NCBI GenBank assembly: GCA_964528825.1
Contig: CAZGVB010000037.1
Location: forward strand, 1-13,410
Reading direction: 5' to 3'
Source: RGIG5612 sp964528825
Lineage (GTDB): Bacteria > Bacillota > Clostridia > Lachnospirales > Lachnospiraceae
Length of the DNA: 13,410 nt
The translations under genes were made by a program, and so were the position numbers. The notes beneath the pieces were generated by a model. That model searched no databases. It was not told where the DNA came from and was given only the letters and a program-made list of their open reading frames with translations. How positions within the stretch are numbered: the stretch's first letter is position 1; every line of letters starts with the position of its first letter. Positions 6,541 to 13,347 of the stretch are shown here, piece after piece.

Positions 6541-8580
6541 CTATTTTATGACGCCGTCCTCAAGCATCTTATTTACGGTAAGTCTGAGCTTTCTTACAGC
6601 CTCCTCAACCGTTATGCCCACAAGCTGCGCGCCCGCCACATTAAGATGTCCGCCTCCGCCCATACGCTCCATGATGAGCTGGACATTGACATTTTCTTTG
6701 GATCTGGCACTTATAAATACCTTTCCGTTGTGTTTTACTAATACAAAACTTGCCCTTATATTGCTCACATCCAGCATCTCATTTGCTACCTGAGCCGCCA
6801 CTACCGTCGGGCTGGCCGATCCTTCCGACGGACATATCGCAAATGCGAAGCCCGGAGCAAACATTTCTATGGTGCCTGCTGCCTTTGCCTTTATCTTATA
6901 ATCCTCTATAGAGTCACTGAACAATGCCTTGACCTTGCCGGGATCTACACCGTACCTTTTGAGTATCGCCGCTGCCTCAAAGGTCTTGACTCCCGTATTC
7001 TTTGTAAATGAGTCTGTGTCAATGAGTATGCCCGCATAGAGTGCCTCAGCCTCAAGCTTCGTGAGCTTCAGATCTCCTGATATGTATTGCAAAAGCTCTG
7101 TTATCATCTCACATGCGGACGATGCGGACGGCTCCACATATGACAGAGCCACATTGTCTATCCTATCTCCGCTTTGCAGATGATGGTCAACCATTATGAT
7201 GGTGCCGGCCTTATCTATCAATGACGGGCATTCGAATATCTCAGGTCTGTTTACATCCACTATGACAAGTGCCGTATCGTGTCCGATATATTGCGGCGCT
7301 TTTTCGACCGGTATGAATACTCTTTCGGCAAAATCCGTATTATCAAGGAATTTTTCGAGTATCGGCTGAACCGAATTGTTCAACTCATTGAGGACTATAT
7401 ATGCCCTTTTTCCGAGTGTTTCCGCTATCTTATACATTCCCACAGCAGCACCGAAGCAATCCGCATCCGCTGTCTTGTGACCCATTATGACAATATTATC
7501 CTTCGCATTGATAATATCTCTGATAGCTATAGCCGTCACTCTGGCCTTGACTCTGGAATTTTTTTCAACTGATTTGGACTTGCCGCCGTAAAAATACACG
7601 CGCTCGCCTTCCTTGAGCACGACCTGGTCTCCTCCCCTTCCGAGAGCAAGCTCAAGCGCGCTTTGCGCATATGTCTGGCTTGTCTTATAATCCTTGCCCG
7701 CTCCAAGCCCCACACTTATGGTTGCAGGACTGTCGCTGTCCGTATCTATGGCCCTTATATTATCCAATAGATCGAATTTATTTCTTTGCATACCGGCAAG
7801 ATATTTATGCTCAAATATGACAAGGTATCTGTTTTTTTCGGTCTTGCGCACGAGTCCTCCCACCTGAGTGAAATAGGAAGACACTTCCTTGTCGATATGT
7901 GCGCTGACTAATGATTTGTTGATATCCTCGACCTGATCAAACAGTTCCTCATAATCATCGATCCTTATATTGCAAATGACAGGAGTGCTGTCGGCTATGA
8001 CACGCATCATATTTACGGTCTCTGTCTCATCTATCATATAGACCGCAAAAACATATTTCATGTCCTCGGGGATGCTGACCATCACGGATGATCTTATCAT
8101 TCCCTCGAGCGAAAGCTTTGTAATATGCAGCCTGTAATTTCTTTTATCATATACGACCGGTATATCCTTTTCTTTTTGAGGGAATCTCAGATCTCCCGCC
8201 GTAAGCTCTTTAAAGATGCCGCCAAGACTGCTTCCGTCACATGCAAGATTGCCAAATCTCGCGTTGAACAGGAGGATGTCTCCATTCGGATCCGATATTG
8301 CATATGGAATCGGGAAATTCTCTATCATGCGGTTTTCCATGGTGGCATATGCTCTTATAAATTCCATGACATTATCAGTCAGGCTGCGATAATTTGATAT
8401 CGTGAATATAAGAGCGGCTATCACATATATGATAAATACAGCTGTTGCCGCAAGGCCGGCTTTTTCTCCGCCCATAGCAAATGACACTATCGCAAAGATT
8501 GCAAGAACAATCCCTACAATAACAGGGAATACCAGATATCCTTTTATAATTTTTCCCGTTTTGATCTTATTTTGTTTCAT
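6541..8580 (-). CDS. gdpP: Cyclic-di-AMP phosphodiesterase GdpP (YybT)
   Basis: Membrane enzyme that hydrolyses cyclic-di-AMP to pApA. With this start it has 679 residues, slightly above the usual 655-665. Two transmembrane helices (about 14-37 and 42-62) are followed by a PAS-like region (80-180), a degenerate GGDEF region (190-335, with ALELALGRGGDQVVLKE but no GGDEF signature), and DHH/DHHA1 domains. Metal-binding motifs are GHKTADAD (His368, Asp372, Asp374), VDVNRPE (Asp442), VDHH (465-467) and DTDSF; GGGGH is at 641-645. I chose the Met at 8580 because AGGA (8591-8594) lies 10 nt upstream and the first helix follows directly. An in-frame Met at 8631 would add 17 polar residues and lacks a good Shine-Dalgarno. 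Its own promoter lies at 8657-8684. rplI and dnaB downstream match the conserved yybT-rplI-dnaC order. Confidence 0.96.
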   Translation of the reverse strand: MKQNKIKTGKIIKGYLVFPVIVGIVLAIFAIVSFAMGGEKAGLAATAVFIIYVIAALIFTISNYRSLTDNVMEFIRAYATMENRMIENFPIPYAISDPNGDILLFNARFGNLACDGSSLGGIFKELTAGDLRFPQKEKDIPVVYDKRNYRLHITKLSLEGMIRSSVMVSIPEDMKYVFAVYMIDETETVNMMRVIADSTPVICNIRIDDYEELFDQVEDINKSLVSAHIDKEVSSYFTQVGGLVRKTEKNRYLVIFEHKYLAGMQRNKFDLLDNIRAIDTDSDSPATISVGLGAGKDYKTSQTYAQSALELALGRGGDQVVLKEGERVYFYGGKSKSVEKNSRVKARVTAIAIRDIINAKDNIVIMGHKTADADCFGAAVGMYKIAETLGKRAYIVLNELNNSVQPILEKFLDNTDFAERVFIPVEKAPQYIGHDTALVIVDVNRPEIFECPSLIDKAGTIIMVDHHLQSGDRIDNVALSYVEPSASSACEMITELLQYISGDLKLTKLEAEALYAGILIDTDSFTKNTGVKTFEAAAILKRYGVDPGKVKALFSDSIEDYKIKAKAAGTIEMFAPGFAFAICPSEGSASPTVVAAQVANEMLDVSNIRASFVLVKHNGKVFISARSKENVNVQLIMERMGGGGHLNVAGAQLVGITVEEAVRKLRLTVNKMLEDGVIK

Positions 8581-8590
8581 TATATTTCCA

Positions 8591-8594
8591 TCCT
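8591..8594 (-). promoter_or_regulatory. Shine-Dalgarno site that sets the gdpP start
   Basis: Coding-strand AGGA, within CAGGATGG, is followed by 10 nt and then ATG at 8580. The alternative start at 8631 is preceded by GGGGTAAC, a poorer match. This favours a 679-residue product over 696. Confidence 0.6.
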
Positions 8595-8656
8595 GACGGA
8601 TGCTTCTTCCTCCCGCATCACAAGTGGGCATGTTACCCCATGCTGATACGGATATA

Positions 8657-8684
8657 ATGATACCATACTTTTCATAAGTAGCAA
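8657..8684 (-). promoter_or_regulatory. Candidate sigma-A promoter for gdpP
   Basis: On the minus strand, -35 TTGCTA (8684-8679) is followed by 16 nt and -10 TATCAT (8662-8657). The -10 is preceded by TGG, forming an extended -10 (TGGTATCAT). Transcription would begin near 8650, about 70 nt before the chosen gdpP start. The upstream rpsR terminator makes a separate promoter necessary. The -10 hexamer is the same as in the rpsF promoter. Confidence 0.55.
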
Positions 8685-8762
8685 AACATAAATCACATCA
8701 CGTTGCTATAAGGTCACTGTCAAGCAATCGTTGGCACATCTTTCATTCAGACAATTTTTAGT

Positions 8763-8778
8763 ATTGCACATGTGCGAT
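8763..8778. promoter_or_regulatory. Palindrome upstream of gdpP, possible operator
   Basis: GCACATGTGC (8766-8775) is a perfect 10-bp palindrome, extended to 16 bp with one mismatched pair. It lies about 80 nt upstream of the gdpP -35 element in the 237-288-nt gap between rpsR and gdpP. No known regulator is recognised. Two copies of GCTTGACAG on the minus strand (8725-8717 and 8812-8804) flank it. Each contains a consensus -35 TTGACA, but neither has a good -10 at the right distance. I see no gene or riboswitch in the rest of this gap. Confidence 0.35.
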
Positions 8779-8831
8779 GCAGGCTAAGATTTTACTCTAA
8801 GTGCTGTCAAGCCATACGATTACATTCCAAT

Positions 8832-8864
8832 AAAAAAGTTCTGCCGTCTCCGGCAGAACTTTTT
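8832..8864 (-). terminator. Intrinsic terminator of the rpsF-ssb-rpsR operon
   Basis: A perfect stem (AGTTCTGCCG and CGGCAGAACT, extended by A/T pairs to about 14 bp) with a 4-nt loop begins 4 nt after the rpsR stop codon and ends in a six-T run on the coding strand. The other strand also ends in T residues, so it could stop transcription both ways, though no plus-strand gene is nearby. Confidence 0.95.
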
Positions 8865-8868
8865 AAAA

Positions 8869-9123
8869 TTATTCAACTGAATATGGTAAGAGTGCGATAT
8901 GTCTTGCTCTCTTTACAGCTGTAGTCACAGCCCTTTGATGCTTTGCACAGGTTCCTGTGATCCTTCTCGGGAGGATCTTGCCTCTTTCTGAGATATACTT
9001 CTTCAATGTAGCAACATCCTTATAATCTACAGCTTGCTCTTCTGCTCCGCAGAATACGCAGACTTTCTTTCTTCTGCGAATATTGCCTTTTCTTCTCGGA
9101 GCGTCTGTCTTTGAATATGCCAT
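8869..9123 (-). CDS. rpsR: 30S ribosomal protein S18, zinc-binding type
   Basis: Small-subunit protein that forms a heterodimer with S6 on the platform of the 30S subunit. The 84-residue protein has the basic N-terminus RRKGNIRRRKK and the family core KKYISERGKILPRRITGTCAKHQR. It keeps Cys22 and Cys25 in VCVFCG and Cys59 with His62 in TCAKHQ, so it is the C+ form expected to bind zinc; many bacteria have lost these residues. A strong AGGAGGT lies upstream of the start. It is the last gene of the rpsF-ssb-rpsR operon, 28 nt after ssb, and is followed directly by the terminator. Confidence 0.98.
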   Translation of the reverse strand: MAYSKTDAPRRKGNIRRRKKVCVFCGAEEQAVDYKDVATLKKYISERGKILPRRITGTCAKHQRAVTTAVKRARHIALLPYSVE

Positions 9124-9151
9124 AATTATGACCTCCTGTTTTCAAATCGTC

Positions 9152-9604
9152 TTAATTAAATGGCAGTCCCTCGTCTTCCAATCCGTCAGGAATACTCATA
9201 AATCCTTCAGCCGCCGGCTGAGGTTGTGCTGATCTGCTTTGTGACTGTGTGCCATAGGATCCCTGAGATGTCTGACCCTGAGAACCCCTGCTCTCGGCAA
9301 ATTCTACATTCTCAACGACTACATCGGTAGTATAAACCTTTGTTCCGTCCTGCTTTGTATAACTGCCTGTCTGAATCCTTCCCTCTAAACATACCTTGCT
9401 TCCCTGCTTGATATATTTTTCGAAAAACTCAGCAGTCTTTCCGAATGCTACGCAGCTTATAAAATCCGCGCTCTGGTCTCCGTCTCTCTTAAATCTTCTG
9501 TCAACAGCTAATGTGAATCTTGCGACAGCCACAGCATTTTCGCTTTGTGAATACCTTATATCGGGATCTCTTGTAAGTCGTCCCATAAGTATGACTTTAT
9601 TCAT
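9152..9604 (-). CDS. ssb: Single-stranded DNA-binding protein
   Basis: Binds and protects single-stranded DNA in replication, repair and recombination, and recruits partners through its C-terminal tip. The 150-residue protein has an OB-fold (about 1-105: MNKVILMGRLTRDPDIRYS, then DFISCVAFGKTAEFFEKYIKQG and GSYTKQDG), a Gln/Ser/Gly-rich flexible linker (about 108-135), and the acidic tip DGLEDEGLPFN. The tip has an Asn after the Phe that is usually the last residue. The start is preceded by AAGGAGA. It lies 46 nt after rpsF and 28 nt before rpsR, the common bacterial order that links replication to ribosomal protein supply. With no second ssb in view, this is probably the main SSB. Confidence 0.98.
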   Translation of the reverse strand: MNKVILMGRLTRDPDIRYSQSENAVAVARFTLAVDRRFKRDGDQSADFISCVAFGKTAEFFEKYIKQGSKVCLEGRIQTGSYTKQDGTKVYTTDVVVENVEFAESRGSQGQTSQGSYGTQSQSRSAQPQPAAEGFMSIPDGLEDEGLPFN

Positions 9605-9650
9605 GGTATCTCCTTATTAATCGAAGCGTAAGTGCCACCTAAGCCTTGCT

Positions 9651-9944
9651 TTATTCCTCTTCTTCTTTTACAACCAGATATCTGATCACGCCATCCATGA
9701 TCCTAAGCTCTTTCTCAAGATCGTTCGGGCATTCAGAATTCTCTGATTCAAAATAGATAAAGTAATAATAAGCTTCGCTCATCTTCTGGATCTCATAGGC
9801 GAGCTTTTTCTTGCCCCAATCGTCTACATTGGTAACTGTGCCTTTGTATCTTTCAACAAAGCCTTTTACCTTTTCAACGACAGCGGCGCGAGCCTCATCC
9901 TCGAGCTTTGCACTTACAACTAATGCTATTTCGTATTTGCTCAT
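9651..9944 (-). CDS. rpsF: 30S ribosomal protein S6
   Basis: Small-subunit protein that pairs with S18 and binds 16S rRNA in the platform. The 97-residue protein shows the family pattern MSKYEIALVV at the start, VTNVDDWGKKKLAYEIQKMSEAYYYFIYFES in the middle, and LEKELRIMDGVIRYLVVKEEEE with an acidic tail. It is the first gene of the operon, with a strong AGGAGGT site, a good promoter 65-95 nt upstream, and a hairpin in the leader. In other bacteria the S6:S18 complex represses its own mRNA through such a leader; whether that applies here is inference. Confidence 0.98.
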   Translation of the reverse strand: MSKYEIALVVSAKLEDEARAAVVEKVKGFVERYKGTVTNVDDWGKKKLAYEIQKMSEAYYYFIYFESENSECPNDLEKELRIMDGVIRYLVVKEEEE

Positions 9945-9968
9945 TTTCGCACCTCCTTCTGGTCTCTG

Positions 9969-9989
9969 GCCTCCCGTCTTGCGGGAAAC
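9969..9989 (-). promoter_or_regulatory. Hairpin in the rpsF leader, possible S6:S18 site
   Basis: In the mRNA, UCCCG and CGGGA pair around the loop CAAGA. Two G-U pairs and one G-C pair extend the stem to about 8 bp. It ends about 10 nt before the rpsF Shine-Dalgarno. Position fits the known rpsF leader motif bound by S6:S18, but I could not confirm the conserved bulge of that motif. Confidence 0.45.
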
Positions 9990-10011
9990 AAGGATATTAT
10001 CACGAGTAGCT

Positions 10012-10040
10012 ATGATATCATGCGAGCCCTAACAAGGCAA
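10012..10040 (-). promoter_or_regulatory. Candidate sigma-A promoter for rpsF-ssb-rpsR
   Basis: On the minus strand, -35 TTGCCT (10040-10035) is followed by 17 nt and -10 TATCAT (10017-10012), preceded by TGA, which makes an extended -10. Transcription would start near 10005, giving a leader of about 60 nt. The 128-nt gap after cvpA holds this promoter but no convincing terminator, so some read-through from cvpA is possible. Confidence 0.6.
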
Positions 10041-10072
10041 GCTGATTTTGAAAATTTTTGCTTGTTCCAAAG

Positions 10073-10879
10073 CTATAATCTGAAAAGAGCCTTAAAGGCG
10101 TTCACCGGCAGATTATAATCGTATATCACAGACAGCAAGCCGCTTGAGCGTATGACAGACATGCAGCTTGTTCCGAATGATGTTCCGGAAAATATCATTA
10201 TGAAAATACATATACACCACAGGATGAGCAAGCCCTCGAGCAATCCCAGAAATCCACCAAGCAGGCGGTTGATTCCTCCGATCACCGGAATGCGGTTGAT
10301 AAGACCGAGTGCCCCCGATATTATCTTAAGTATCACCGCAACCGCTATGGTCAATACAATATAGCAGATTGCCTTCAATATAACTGCGGAGAGCTGAGAC
10401 GAGATATATGCCCTGAATGTACTGACACCGAGCTCCGTATATCTTTGGATCGTGTTATTCTCCCTAAGCTCTGTCTTCAAAAAAGACGGCAATGCCAGCG
10501 AATCGATAAATGACTTTTCATCATCCGCATCACTGCCTGCTCGGGCATACATATCGTCCTTAGAGATTTCTTCGGTATATATGTTATCAGCTGTCTCGCT
10601 TTGCGATCCGCTGTCAGATATATCATCGTCTGCCTCACCGTACAGACGGCTGTCTATATATTTGCAGATCCTTTCTCCTATCTTGTCGTCCACGGACGTA
10701 TGCTCACGCAGAAATGCCGCAGCCGGTCCGGCGAGAGATGCTGAGAGAATCAGAGTTATTACCAGAAAAAATGTTGTCAGCAATACTCTTAAAAATCCTC
10801 TGATATATCCTGCTATCATCCATGCGGCGAGGAATAGTGCAACGATAACGGAGACGATGAGCGACGTTGATGTGTTCAT
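10073..10879 (-). CDS. CvpA family membrane protein with long acidic insert
   Basis: CvpA-family integral membrane protein; relatives are linked to colicin V production and envelope homeostasis, and their molecular activity is not settled. The 268 residues contain transmembrane stretches at about 7-25 and 30-50, then near 165-188 and 205-231. Before the last helix lies the family motif PVIGGINRLLGGFLGLLEG (198-216). Between the helix pairs is an unusually long polar region (about 60-150) rich in Asp, Glu and Ser (DDDISDSGSQSET). Typical CvpA proteins are about 160-220 residues. I chose Met at 10879, which has AGGG about 10 nt upstream, overlapping the preceding stop, and an 11-nt gap. The Met at 10912 would overlap the previous gene by 22 nt and lacks a usable Shine-Dalgarno. 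Confidence 0.88.
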   Translation of the reverse strand: MNTSTSLIVSVIVALFLAAWMIAGYIRGFLRVLLTTFFLVITLILSASLAGPAAAFLREHTSVDDKIGERICKYIDSRLYGEADDDISDSGSQSETADNIYTEEISKDDMYARAGSDADDEKSFIDSLALPSFLKTELRENNTIQRYTELGVSTFRAYISSQLSAVILKAICYIVLTIAVAVILKIISGALGLINRIPVIGGINRLLGGFLGLLEGLLILWCICIFIMIFSGTSFGTSCMSVIRSSGLLSVIYDYNLPVNAFKALFRL

Positions 10880-10890
10880 AGACAGATACC

Positions 10891-12132
10891 CTATTGCAGC
10901 CTTATAAAGCATACCTTTGCGGTGGTGCCGAGAATGTACTTTTTGTGTGAGATAGGCTTCATCGACAATATTCTTGCTTCTGTGGACGCCGTATATCTGA
11001 CATGTCCCCTGAAATTTATAAGCTGAAAGCCATAGGATGAATAAAGAAGGATATTTCTCCCCGCCAATCTCGCCGCGGAATATGAATAGTCAAAGCCTGT
11101 ATCCGCGATCCTTTTTCCGGATGCATTATAGACAACTGCCCTGTAGTTATATTCAGAGGAACCATCTCTCGCGATCAAGAGCACACGGCCCTTTTCAAAT
11201 GAAACCGATTGGACCTCCCAGTCAAGTGAGCTTTCCTCATTTATAAGCTGTATATCACCGTCTGTGCGATAAAAGCTTATGCGATCATCTCCCATGGCAC
11301 ATACGGTCTTATTATTCAAGAATTCCACATCTGTCAGGACCGTATCCTGATATTGGTCAAATGATGCCTTGAGCATATCATCGGTACTTTCCGCCGTCAG
11401 ATCATAAAAAAACACCTTCGAGCGTAATGTACCGTCGGATACGCAAAGAAACGCTGCCGCCAGCATCGTTCCGTCTTCAGACAAGGCGATATCCTGCTGG
11501 TAGCCCGTCGATGAAAAGTTGTTTTTTATATTGATGATGTCATTTCCGGAAATATCCTTGATCTCTATATAGCTGCTGTCCTTGTAGTCTGTTGACAAGG
11601 CCACCATTCCGTTATCCGACACCTCGATATCGATGATCTCGTGAGATACAGAAAATCTGCCGACCTCACCGCTCTTGTCAAATATGTATACATCCGTAGA
11701 TCCGATATCAGCCGCCGCAGCATATCCCTCGCAGACATCCACAATAGGTCTGCTCATATTGAGTGCGCTCTCCCATATGGTCTCTCCCTCGTTAAAATAG
11801 GCCAACGCACCTCCCGCGATCTGGAGATATCCGTCCGCAAATTCTTCATACGCCAGACTGCTGCCGGACACACCCGGTTCGCTCTTGGATGACTCTGTAT
11901 ATGAAGAATACGATCTGTAAGTGAGCTGATATATCCACAGGACGCCGATCCCCACGATAATGATAGCAATTGCGGCCATGATCAATATGACCTTTTTGCG
12001 GTGAGACTTTGGTTTTTCTTCACCTAAGTCTTCATCAAAGTTCTCGTCAAAGTCGTCTATATTGCCAAAGCCCAATCTGAATTCGAGATCTTTTTCTTCA
12101 TCCGATTTTTTTTTGCTGTGAAATACAGTCAT
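10891..12132 (-). CDS. DUF5711-like single-pass protein, probable beta-propeller
   Basis: 413 residues of unknown function. An acidic cytoplasmic N-terminus (1-40, FDENFDEDLGEE) and a basic stretch (SHRKK, 43-47) precede one transmembrane helix at about 48-70. Residues beyond about 95 are therefore probably outside the membrane. That part has repeated beta-strand units of the kind found in WD40/PQQ-like propellers, such as VYIFDKSGEVGRFSVSHEIIDIEVSDNGMVA, IALSEDGTMLAAA and ISFYRTDGDIQLI. The pattern fits DUF5711, which I recall as common in Lachnospiraceae and often next to cvpA; I could not search for it. A GAGG lies 4 nt before the start. It is 54 nt after the coiled-coil gene and 11 nt before cvpA, so the three are probably one transcript. 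The length of the helix and basic flank argue for a signal anchor rather than cleavage. Confidence 0.75.
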   Translation of the reverse strand: MTVFHSKKKSDEEKDLEFRLGFGNIDDFDENFDEDLGEEKPKSHRKKVILIMAAIAIIIVGIGVLWIYQLTYRSYSSYTESSKSEPGVSGSSLAYEEFADGYLQIAGGALAYFNEGETIWESALNMSRPIVDVCEGYAAAADIGSTDVYIFDKSGEVGRFSVSHEIIDIEVSDNGMVALSTDYKDSSYIEIKDISGNDIINIKNNFSSTGYQQDIALSEDGTMLAAAFLCVSDGTLRSKVFFYDLTAESTDDMLKASFDQYQDTVLTDVEFLNNKTVCAMGDDRISFYRTDGDIQLINEESSLDWEVQSVSFEKGRVLLIARDGSSEYNYRAVVYNASGKRIADTGFDYSYSAARLAGRNILLYSSYGFQLINFRGHVRYTASTEARILSMKPISHKKYILGTTAKVCFIRLQ

Positions 12133-12186
12133 TGATCCTCATATTCCTGTGTCGAGATATCGGTATATACGATCGTTCCTTTGGAT

Positions 12187-13275
12187 CTATTCCTTTGAAC
12201 TTACTATATCAAGCGCCTGCATAATGGTCTGCGCCTGACCGTCACGCAATATCTCTATCATCTCATTTATCTTCTCGGAGGTTGTATTCTTAGTTCCCAG
12301 GTATGCGGCATAGGAATTTTTGATCGCCCTCTCTGCGGCCTCATATTCAGCCTGTTTATTTTGATAATCTGCTCTGAGTGCCTTGCTGTCTGCCTCCATT
12401 TGCTCGATCTGCGGCAAAGCCTCCTGCTCCATCTCGTTGCGTATAGATACAGCCGTAACATTGTCAAATTGCTCAAGAGCCTGTGACATGGCATCTTCCT
12501 TTACCTGAAGAGTGGATGAGGCACTTTTGATATTGTCATCGTAGCCTTCAAGACCATATGAGGATTCGTCTTCATCGGTACGTATCTCTCTGGCCAATCT
12601 GCGTATCTGTGCCTTATTCTTGCCGATCTTTCTTCTCAGACCGCGGGCCTTGCTTATCACTTCACCTTTTTCACCCTTTTTGGTAATGATATATATCAGA
12701 AAATATACCAGGAAGAAGAATACGATCACTCCCATATAGATAAGAATCTTAATAAGTGCCTTCGTCTCGATGAGCATACAGATCACATTCGGTATGATGC
12801 CTATTGCCATGACTGCGGTGATCGCCAATAAGACGAAGTCGCGTACAGTCTTCGGATCATAAAGAGCATAATAATAAGCAGTATTGCAAAATGCCGGAAT
12901 ATGACTGTCGCGAAACAGCTTTTTGACCTGCTGATTCAGCTTTTTGTTCTCCTCCTGCAGATCACCTGTCTCACCGGAAATACGCGTATCCACAGCCTTG
13001 TTCTTTGCGGATCTGCGTTCCTTTTTTATGGATTTTATTTCCTTTTTTTCTTTGTTTACCTGCTCATCATGATATTTTGACAATTCATTTCGTCTTGTCT
13101 TTATCGCGTTATCGATCTTTTCATTAAGCTGTCTTCGCTTATTTTCGATCTCCTTCTCATTAGATCTGAGGATCTTTTCACTTTCTGCGAGAGTCTCTTT
13201 CAATCTGTCTGCTTTTTCGACAAGCTCTCTCGCCTGCTCAAGCTCTGCTATGCCTCCACTCAGAAAATTATCCAT
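12187..13275 (-). CDS. Coiled-coil protein with a central transmembrane hairpin
   Basis: I do not recognise this 362-residue protein. It has a long N-terminal coiled coil, very rich in Lys, Glu and Arg (about 10-122, for example LAESEKILRSNEKEIENKRRQ). Two hydrophobic helices follow, at about 146-168 and 174-197, separated by only a few residues. A second helical region contains a basic segment (about 205-232, RGLRRKIGKNKAQIRRLARE) and a coiled coil (about 247-325). With basic residues on both sides of the hairpin, both coiled coils should face the cytoplasm. No enzyme motif is visible. It could be a scaffold or membrane-organising protein, but that is inference. The start follows CGGAGG by 4-5 nt. 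It precedes the DUF5711-like gene and cvpA and probably shares their transcript. Confidence 0.75.
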   Translation of the reverse strand: MDNFLSGGIAELEQARELVEKADRLKETLAESEKILRSNEKEIENKRRQLNEKIDNAIKTRRNELSKYHDEQVNKEKKEIKSIKKERRSAKNKAVDTRISGETGDLQEENKKLNQQVKKLFRDSHIPAFCNTAYYYALYDPKTVRDFVLLAITAVMAIGIIPNVICMLIETKALIKILIYMGVIVFFFLVYFLIYIITKKGEKGEVISKARGLRRKIGKNKAQIRRLAREIRTDEDESSYGLEGYDDNIKSASSTLQVKEDAMSQALEQFDNVTAVSIRNEMEQEALPQIEQMEADSKALRADYQNKQAEYEAAERAIKNSYAAYLGTKNTTSEKINEMIEILRDGQAQTIMQALDIVSSKE

Positions 13276-13347
13276 ATTTCCTCCGTTTTCCGCACCGTCA
13301 CGGATCTTTCACTGAACCTGCGATGCAGGCTGCCGCCTACATGTACG

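Noticed and set aside
8581..8631. In-frame 17-residue N-terminal extension of GdpP
   Set aside because: Weak Shine-Dalgarno, polar residues ahead of the first helix, and a better-placed AGGA before the Met at 8580.
8653..8658. Perfect TATAAT on the plus strand
   Set aside because: No -35 at 16-18 nt upstream and no plus-strand gene to serve; the minus-strand extended -10 overlaps it.
10038..10064. CAAGC...GCTTG inverted repeat as a cvpA terminator
   Set aside because: Only 5 bp with a 17-nt AT-rich loop and no T-run; it also overlaps the rpsF -35 element.
10452..10907. Plus-strand open frame of 151 codons
   Set aside because: Antisense to cvpA; sequence is the low-complexity Ser-rich product of reading that gene backwards.
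13317..13329. CCTGC-GAT-GCAGG hairpin as a terminator
   Set aside because: A 5-bp stem with no following T-run is too weak.
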